Shown: in pieces, positions 55,703-64,000 of the stretch
How the letters are laid out: each line of letters starts with the position of its first letter
Position numbering within the stretch: position 1 is the stretch's first letter
NCBI GenBank assembly: GCA_036346355.1
Contig: JAYEVF010000052.1
Span: 226,309 to 290,308, forward strand
DNA: 64,000 nucleotides
Source of the DNA: Rhipidocladum racemiflorum
Lineage: Eukaryota > Streptophyta > Magnoliopsida > Poales > Poaceae
Direction: 5' to 3'
The notes under the pieces: model-generated
Told to the model about the DNA's origin: nothing
What the model saw: the letters and a program-made list of their open reading frames with translations, nothing else
Database searches by the model: none
Made by a program: the position numbers and the translations under genes

Positions 55703-57183
55703 TTCTGAATATTAAATTGATCAAGAATGAGGATGGGATCGTTTTGCACCAATCCCATTATGCTGAGAAAATATTAAGCCTGTTCGGCTTTGAGAATTGC
55801 AGAATTTCCCCAACACCATATGATCTGAGTGTTAAGCTCCGGAAATATCATGGGTTAGGGAAAGATCAATTGAGATATTCACAAATTATTGGGTACCTTA
55901 TGTATCTAGCTGGTGCCACAAGACCTGATATCTCATTTGCTGTGAGCAAATTAAGCCAGTTTACATCTAAACCGGGAGATGATCATTGGGAGGCACTTGA
56001 AAGAGTGTTGCGCTACTTGAGAGGCACAACATCTTACGGAATTCACTACACTAGATATCCATCTATATTAGAAGGATATAGTGATTCAATTGGATATCTA
56101 ATGCGGATGAGATCAAAGCTACAAGTGGTTATGTTTTTACCTTAGCTGGTACTACAGTTTCATGGAGGTCTTGCAAACAGACCATATTAACGAGGTCAAC
56201 CATGGAAGCTGAACTTGTAGCACTTGATACAGCCACTATTGAGGCTAAATGGCTTAGAGAGCTACTGTTCGACTTGCCATTGGTTGAGAAACTCAAAGAT
56301 GCAGTAGATCCTAATGTATCTTGTGATAACCAAAGCAGTGTTGACTAAGGTTATGAGTACTAAGGATAACGCATGAAAGTCCTCCAAACATGTGAAGCGC
56401 GAGGCTCCGTCAAAATCATAGAAAATCTCAGAAACTTCGGAATGTAATTGCTGTGAATTATATTTGTCTTGAGAAAAATTTGGCGAATCCTTTTACAAAA
56501 GGATTTGCAAGGAAACTCAATTTACCATTGATCTATGGACATAAGGTATGAGGCCCATTTGAGTTTTTCACAACACAATGGTAACACATACCTTTTTCTT
56601 GATCCAGAAGTGAATCCCTCATGAATAAAGAACAATAGGAAAAACAAGTTGATGTTGTAACAAGAGAGTACATATTATTAGAAATTGTGACTGTGTCACT
56701 AATAGAGAAAATACTCTCAATTGTATGGAAGGTTGGCTTAAAAGCCTTATCATGTATTATAGTGTCAAAATGAGAGAAAAGAGTCAATTACTTACTGAGG
56801 AGTACCTATAATGAATACACCTACTTGAAGCATAACACAGTGAGAATTAGTCGCAGCTTCACGAGGATGGGGCATTCTCTAGAAAGCTCATGAGCGAACA
56901 TGGGAGCATGCTACCATATAACAGCTCGAAGTATAGGCGTGGTTCAATAGCATCCTTGTATCGATTGTGATTGCAAGTGAAATCTGATCACAAAAAGCTA
57001 TGAATTCAAGGCATAGTCCGATTCATCAACTGTGAGAAGATGAATCTTTGCTAATCTAGAGTGTAAGTTCAACCGTGCATGTGAGGACTTATACTAAATG
57101 ATCGGTATATAAACAACATTTCAAGCATCGCAATGTTTGATATTGTTTTTATTGTTCACTTTGGGTTAATTTAAGTGTGGGAT
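55703..57183 (+). pseudogene. pol (RT-RH): Copia RT C-terminus and RNase H, plus strand
   Basis: The open frame at 55717-56145 reads IKNEDGIVLHQSHYAEKILS, YSQIIGYLMYLAGATRPDIS, FAVSKLSQFTSKPGDDHWEA and LRYLRGTTSYGIHY. After a frame change come the RNase H blocks TSGYVFTLAGTTVSWRSCKQ and STMEAELVALDTATIEAKWL (56115-56260), then DNQSSVD. 56350-57165 holds the degraded pol end and 3' untranslated region. AAGTGTGGGAT (57172-57182) is the polypurine tract. It is a different copy from the minus-strand element, since the overlapping RT residues differ. Confidence 0.92.
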
Positions 57184-58041
57184 TATTGGAATTGGCCCAT
57201 GCATAGTATGGCCCATAGTTCCTTTAATTGCAAAGAGATTGCATAGGTTAGTACCATATTGCGCTTAGCCAAAATGGAAGGAAGGCAATTTATATAGGTG
57301 AAGTCCTTGCCACTCCTTGAGTTATGAGAAGCATGACATATGGATGGTATGAGGAACTTTTGAGAAACACACCTGTAGCGGCATGTCTTGCAGCGTCTGT
57401 GTATGCTACATCTGTGTATTTTCGGCGTGAAAATCCGCGTGACTTGTGACTTGCGAAACGGCGACCGCGCTTGCGTCGTAGTGTGTATCCTAGCACTACA
57501 TGGGTTTCATCTTTTATTTTGCTGAATCATGCAATTGTTTAGCTTTACTGCAGCTTGGTCGAGGAGGAATTGCATAATATTAGTGTTTTGTTTTGAATTA
57601 GCGTTACGCAGGTGCATTAAGTATGTTTACCAAATTTAAAGTCGATTACAAGTGCTTAATGTTGTTAGTTACTAGTGAGTAATGGAGGCGATTCTTGGTT
57701 GAGGCTATATAAGACACAGAGATGTCATAGGCCCAATCAGTGATTGAATTTTAGAATTCCCCTCCTTTCTTCTTCCTCTGAGAGCTATCACCGAGTCTTT
57801 GACAGTGGACGCGCCAACCTTCCTACTCGGCGTGCACCGTGAAGAGGAAGGTGAGCGGTATCTCGAAAGCCGTTATCGCGGAAGTTCCCCTAAGCGGAGG
57901 AGGCAATAAGGTTTGCCAGGCAATGCATTTAGCGCTAACCAGCTCTGTATTTGCTTCCTCGACTTCCCGAGTTCTCCCACGACCTCTTCTTTTCGGATCA
58001 TTTTGTTCTTCATCAAACCCATTTGTCAAGATCTTTTGCCT
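57184..58041 (+). repeat. 3' LTR of the plus-strand Copia (truncated, 858 bp)
   Basis: It starts TATTGGAATTGGCCC (the expected TG mutated to TA) after the polypurine tract. A TATA box lies at 57704-57712 (CTATATAAG). It stops at 58041, where a gypsy-type LTR begins, so that element probably inserted here. Confidence 0.88.
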
Positions 58042-60340
58042 TGTAACACCAGGCATCTAGTATGCCCGAATGCTTCTCAAACATAGACTAAACAACATCT
58101 AAATACTATAAATAAAGATAAATTATAGCAAAGGAGTAAATGCTAAAAAACCAAAATTTGGCACCATCTCCTTTGTTTTAACATGAATTGAAAGAACACA
58201 ATAGCATAGCAATATAAAGGCAATATGAGAGACATCACAAAAAATAGAAATAATTAAAGGTATGGCGACCTTAGCAAAAGTCTAATTCTAAACATTTAAA
58301 GCTAATGCTCCATAGAGCCAAGCGAACAATAAGACTCTCTATACTTCATGAAGCTAAACAAAAAACAATAGACATCACACTTAATTTATTATCAGGACCC
58401 AATTGGTATTGTGATTGTGGGAACAATTGTGAGTGGCCTACGTGTAGAAGTGTGACTAATTCCCTTCCCCACATGCCGAATCTCATGGTACCTAAAACAA
58501 CAAGAAAGCACAATGTGAGTTCATATACTTTCGGCAAGCATATTGCAATGGTTCACAAAAACAATTACATGGTTACAACAACTCCATATCATGTCTTTCA
58601 TCTCATTCATGATCACATATCAATATCATCACCATTATGCTATGCAATGCGTCAAGATGCTCATGTCTCCTTGAAAACTCATACTGCGGTATGGTTGAGT
58701 ACACACCCGTCGGTGTGCACCCACTCTCTTCCCAGCTTCCATCCAGAAGATGGAGGGTGCCTACTCTCGCTTTCGTTCACGCGGTGGAATGGAATCACGA
58801 TATAGGATATACTCATTGGCTTTTCGGAATAGTCATAACTTTCTCACCGACCTTCCACAGGACTAGTTATTACTTTCGACGGCCTTAGACCATGTAACAT
58901 GCCATGTATGCAAAATATGCCAACATGCATAAATAACCTTGTACACTATCCCATGGCATCATAACATAATAAAACATATTCATCACTATCATTGGCAATC
59001 ATTAAGGCATGGCATGCCAGAGCATATCATGTATTCAAATTCAATCTCTCAATCTATCTAGCAACTACAACCCGCTACCCCATTCCAATACCTTGCCTCA
59101 ACCACGAGCGAACGGAGTGGCGAGAAGTAGAAGGCACTCCGGGAGTCACAGCACCTGCACATAGGTACCACACACTCACAATCAAGTCCACAAAACAGTA
59201 AGCAAACCCTCTTCTACCCCGACATCGCAAACTACTCGCTAAACCCAAAAATAGAGGTTCTGTAGCGTCGGGACAGCAGCCTTCTCCAAAAGGCATAACT
59301 CGGTTGTTCTAAGACTCCGAATCAATTAAGCGAAGTACATCCTCGCGTGGCATCAGGAAATTTCCTAACTTTTTCTAAGTATAAGGAAAGACTGATTCGG
59401 ACTCGTAGTGGTTTACATCTACACAAAACCGTGATCTGATTGATCACGTCACTGATACACAATACATTCAGTAAAAAACGATCATAACTTTTAAGCGGCT
59501 GGGCGGAATTGGAGCGTTCTTTATACCCGCGGAAAGATATTGAAATTACACACAACTTATTCAACAGCCGTACAGACCCGAAATTCCGACTCTAAATTGG
59601 CGAAAACCCCAAATCCTAGGTGTTCAACGACTGCTGGTGCTACCCCGGAAACGAGAGCAATTAGTGGCAAACTCAAGATTTCATCTAATCTACTCAATTT
59701 CAGCACCACCAATTGAGTCTAAAAACATGATAATGACCCTAAGAACAGTACCTAGACCAACCCCAAGGAGTCCCATGGCCATGCAACCGCCAGCGGCCTT
59801 GCGAAAACCCAATAGATCTCCTCCCGGTTCGCGTGATCTCGTTCCTCGCTCCAATCCCGCCGGATCTCCTCGTCGCGAGGCGCTCCAGCGGATTGATCTT
59901 CGAGGTGTTGAGGTGGGGATCTCCCCCTAGAAGGCAGCAAGAGGAGGTGGAGAGGTGGGTGGAGGGGTGGTGGGCAATCTTGAGCAATATGGGGAAGTGG
60001 GCGCTTCTAAGGAGGAGGTGAGGGAGGTGTGGGGCGGCTAAGGGCTTGTGGGGCGCAAGGGCAGGTGGCAGGGGTGGGGCGCAGCAAGGGGGCAGGGGAG
60101 GCCCCCAACCAGCACTCCTACTCCCAATTGGACTCAAACTCCATCCACACCAAAGCCCACGACCCACTTCTCTTAGGCCCAAAACTCCCTAGGAAGGCCC
60201 AAACTCCTAGAAAGCGGCCCGACTGCGCATTCATTAACCTCCATACCTTATGGTTTCCAACCTCTAATTCCATATTTCATAATGTGTTTGACCTCAAGCA
60301 TTCACATTCATATAAGGTTACGACACTCAATTGGTGTCTA
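58042..60340 (-). repeat. LTR of the non-coding family (about 2.3 kb), indel-rich
   Basis: It starts TGTAACACCAGGCATCTAG and ends near TTGGTGTCTA, where GTGTCACA is expected. All landmarks are recognisable, including the hairpin near 58699, the paired TTTCTCACCG motifs near 58845 and the GC-rich leader at 59890-60100, but each is altered by 1-4 bp insertions or deletions. The donor-like site is destroyed (CCATGCAACCGCC at about 59777). Confidence 0.88.
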
Positions 60341-63169
60341 TTCTCCCCCTTAAACAAGTTGTTCGACCTCGAATCCGAAGAAGCATAAAATCAACAACAA
60401 AAGTCCCCAAGGGGCGGAAGACTTCTTTTGCAGCACCAAAACATTCTCCACAGGGACTAAAACCGAAACAAATGACAAGCGAGTTCTCAAAACCAGCACT
60501 AATGAGAAAATGTTGGTTTAAGCTCAACAGTGCAACCTCTCACGGTTCCATCTTCACTTCAATTCCCAAGCGAAGCATGCGTTTTCAACCACAAAGAGAG
60601 CTCCATCAACCCAAAAGCACATGAAACCTCGATGTGGCAAACACTTCATTAAACTCAACATGAGCACAATCAAAGCGAGTCACAATTCCTTTATGACATC
60701 TCTACATTCTCGAAAATTTTCTATCGGAGGGAATAACTCATTGAGGCACACTTGTCCACTTAGATACACGATCATGCTAACATTTCATTCCATCCTCTCA
60801 CAGACAAGACTCAAACCCAAAACAACTAGTTAAGACAATTGCTCCACGGCTGGAGACAATTATCACCCAGGAACTACCGTCAACTTCACCTTCCACCCAT
60901 CGCTATAATAAAGGTTAAGCCCATGCGTCATCAACCTCCATCACAACCCACCCTTATACCACTAAGGGTTCGACACACTAGCCCCAAGCTAGGATAAGTA
61001 AAACATACGAACCACAATTGGTTCCTTTCTTAAGAAGGTCGCCCTCACACAAAAACACTTAGTTAACAAGCCCAGAAGTGTACACATATTTTAGCATATT
61101 ATCAACCATAAACCAAGATCATTTATATCACCACTCCCATCTATAGAGCAAGAAAGTACAATTCTTTTGAACCCAAGTGGACCACACACAACAACTCAAA
61201 CCCAAAAGCATTAACAACCAAATTTGGAATGAATTCTGCAACTTATCAAAGCCCAATCACAAGGAAGCCTCAATCACCCTACACCACCACCAAAATACGA
61301 GAGAAATTATTCAATTTCTTTTTTTCATACTGAAAGAAATGGACATCTCGATTCCATGACATGCATGCACACACTTTTCAAGAGCACTCAGGGATTAGTC
61401 ATATATCCATATATGACTTTCTCACCGACACAGCTCATCGACTCCTTTATGATTAATTTTATGCATAAACAAACCAGTCTCATATTTCCTTTTTCACCAT
61501 TCATTCATGTTAGCATGTAACAATCTAGTACGAATAGTCATTCACCAAATGACTTCTTCCCTCGGTATCAAATAATGGAAACACAATTAACATCGAAGGA
61601 GTTCTTGGAAATTCATATGGACTATGACAGCATGACATAGTTGTGATAAAACATACCACGTCGCATCATCCCACATCAATTGAAAAGCTAGACACTTGCA
61701 AAACATTAAAACATCCAAATCCAACATTTTGGAAGAGAGCACAAAAATTTCAAGTCAAGCATCTGCTCCTACAGCCGTCACAAATTTTTTCTCAAGGAGA
61801 GGAAACTTATTTCAAAAAGGGAACACCTCACTAACAAAATCCTTTTATAAAACATTCATAAATTCCACCTTTTTGAAGGCACCTATCATGAACATCACAC
61901 ACATTATGCAAATACCAAAATCCATCTCCAGTCAAAAAGAGTTACAAATTAAATCTCAAGAATCTTCCAACACAATCCCGCGTGCAGAAACTTCCTGCTT
62001 CCTTTAAAATTTACTCCAAAGATGATTCGGAATTCTGACGACTGAAGGAAGCGCTGATCCACTTCAAAGACTTTTGGAGTGTACAAACCATACACATAGC
62101 ACAAATTAAAACAAAATAGCCAAAACCAAAGATTGGCAACAATAGCTACGGGAGTTTTAGGAAAACTCGGAAACACAACACAAGGAAGTACCTTGACCGA
62201 AGGCATTCAACCAAAATGACAAACAACCACACCAGTTCAAAAGAGTTTTAAACACCCATTTCAAAGCATGAATCCCACCATAACTTGTATTCCACTACAC
62301 TTACCATTTTAAGCGATTCAATAATCTCTATTTACTCATCAGAGAGGAGTCCGATCGGAATTAAATGTAAGAATTCTTACATACTACAACATTTTCTTTC
62401 TCTGGTTACCATTCCCAACACTTTTAATTAAGGTTTAAGATGCTTATCCACAAAGACACCCAACCATGGCGACATTGACATGATCGCGGATCACCAAATC
62501 CATATAACCCACGTCTATGGCTATATATTTCAAACATAGTACTTCAACAGCTACTTGAGCGACTTGCGTCAATTGGCCTATGCTCAATTTATACTATCCA
62601 TAAATCAAAATCTTGACAATTGAAACTTGTTCAATAAATAAAATGACTTCAACAATTAAGTAATATCTCTACAAGATAAAATTAAGTAAATAGGATTCTA
62701 AGGTATGCATTTCATTAAAAATTAAAATCTTGCATCCATGATTATTATCCCATTTATTCATCCCATCACAACATGTACTCGAGCATAATACCCACAGTTG
62801 TTACATTTTTCTATCTATTGGATGCAATGGTTTCCAACCATTAACAACACTACCCAAGGCATCAATATCAATTCTTTTGCATAATCATCAATCAAACAAC
62901 ATTACTTTTTAGCTACCTTACACATAGAGTTTGCAAACACAAATTGTCACTAACACAACATACTCCAACTATTAAATTAGATTTAATAAGTTAGATCAGC
63001 GACAATGTTCTTAACAACATCATTAACCAAAAAGTCTTATGTCCTTCTCAATTGAGTATCAATATCTAGCATTGTAGACACACAACTGTATATCACTTCC
63101 AAATATACTAGTAGTTTGGCAACAACGTAAATAGCAACTCTAATCAACTTCCAAATTAAAGTCACTAAG
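60341..63169 (-). other. Non-coding internal region, 3' part
   Basis: It begins with a polypurine complement (TTCTCCCCCTTAAAC) and the decayed palindrome TTCGACCTCGAATCC. It matches 13841-16455 of the complete internal region in order. The motif echo lies at about 61388-61440. It has no coding similarity. Homology stops at GTCACTA (63160-63167), where another LTR starts. Confidence 0.85.
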
Positions 63170-64000
63170 TGTAATTAATTCCCGGCATTTAATATGCGAA
63201 TGCTACCAAACATAAGCTAAACAACATCCTAAGTACCACAATTAAACATAAATTCCAGCAAAGGTTCATATGCTAAAATACCGATATTTAAAGTGGCAAA
63301 GATCTCATTTGTTTTTCCATGAATTAACTTGCAATCTCCCAATATCATGGCAAGATATATATCATAGCAATACCCACGACATCTAAAAACAACAACATAA
63401 ATGGACATAACATCCAAATTCGCCAATAATATTTTCCACGCTTTAACCACTTTAACATAAACTACCTCTAGAAGCAAATGAAGGATTTACAAGCATGCTA
63501 GATTAAACCACTTTACATTAAGTTTAGGGCACAACTCTTAATATCATGTCATCCAAGTGGTTAATTATGGACTATGATGGTGGAGCTACGTATGTAGAAG
63601 TGTAGCTAGATCCCTTTTTTTCATATCATGTAGCCGATGTGATCAAAGGCTAATTCTAAAAACAACATAAAAAACACAAGCATGAGTTCAAAACTTTCAA
63701 AGCAAGCATATTGTAATGGACAACAAAGATCATTTACAAGACAATAATACCTCACATCACATATAACATCTCATACTTGAGCACATAACAACATCATCAT
63801 CATTACAAAAAATGTATTGCAATGCAATGTTATGCTCATATCTCCCATGGAAACTCATCACTGGGTATGGTTGAGTACACACCGTCGGTGTGCACCCCTC
63901 CTCCCTACCTTCCATCCTCAGAAGATGATGGAGGGAGTGCCTACTCTCGCTTCCACAACCCACGGTAGATATTGGAATCACGATGTAGGACCTACTCTAA
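63170..64000 (-). repeat. LTR of the young subfamily, truncated by the window end
   Basis: GGCATTTAATATGC and the following text match the LTRs at 11486 and 17972 rather than the CATCTAGTATGC group. The terminus reads TGTAATTAATTCCCGG instead of TGTAACACCCCGG. Many short insertions relative to the 11486 copy are present. It continues beyond 64000. Confidence 0.88.

Overview
The window is plant nuclear DNA made almost entirely of nested transposable elements. Chromovirus-type Ty3/gypsy retrotransposons with 2.2-2.4 kb LTRs, Copia elements, CACTA transposon remnants with GTCGGTTC-type subterminal repeats and a Stowaway-like MITE with CTCCCTCCGT ends together point to a grass (Poaceae), possibly rice-related. 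The species cannot be fixed from the sequence. I found no intact host gene, tRNA, rRNA or CRISPR array. Every pol region is broken by stops and frameshifts.

Layout. 1-5553: 3' part of a plus-strand chromovirus (protease to chromodomain, polypurine tract, complete 3' LTR 3347-5553), apparently inserted in the gag of a Copia element whose remainder fills 5554-10368 (3' LTR 8996-10368). 10369-10502: a minus-strand integrase scrap. 10503-21459: a related minus-strand LTR split by a complete, young, non-coding LTR element at 11486-20312 (TSD ACACT; LTRs 2355 and 2341 bp; 4131-bp internal region with initiator-Met-type primer binding site and polypurine tract but no gag or pol). 21471-25946: another LTR split by a solo LTR (22222-24473, TSD TACTC). 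25947-29106: a minus-strand non-coding internal region split by a solo LTR (26747-28947, TSD ATAAC). 29107-33479: a plus-strand internal region and LTR of the same superfamily, joined head to head to the previous fragment.

33606-35099: 3' end of a CACTA transposon with a decayed Ulp1-like protease gene and subterminal repeats. 35100-37122: low-copy-looking DNA with a 123-bp tandem duplication, a MITE and a degenerate ~75-bp repeat. 37123-41843: a 4.7-kb TG...CA repeat that looks like a solo LTR. 41873-48878: an internal-LTR-internal-LTR array of the non-coding family. 48879-51630: unassigned DNA, a truncated relative of the 4.7-kb LTR, and CACTA ends. 51635-58041: two fragments of one Copia family in opposite orientation. 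58042-64000: another LTR, internal region and incomplete LTR of the non-coding family, unusually rich in small indels.

How the parts fit. At least twelve LTRs of one superfamily occur here. Some flank a coding chromovirus, others flank a non-coding internal region with the same polypurine tract and the same upstream palindrome. This is the architecture of a LARD-type (large retrotransposon derivative) family that would depend on proteins from the chromovirus. The LTRs also share a likely internal intron and a conserved stem-loop, which I consider the most interesting unexplained signals in the window.
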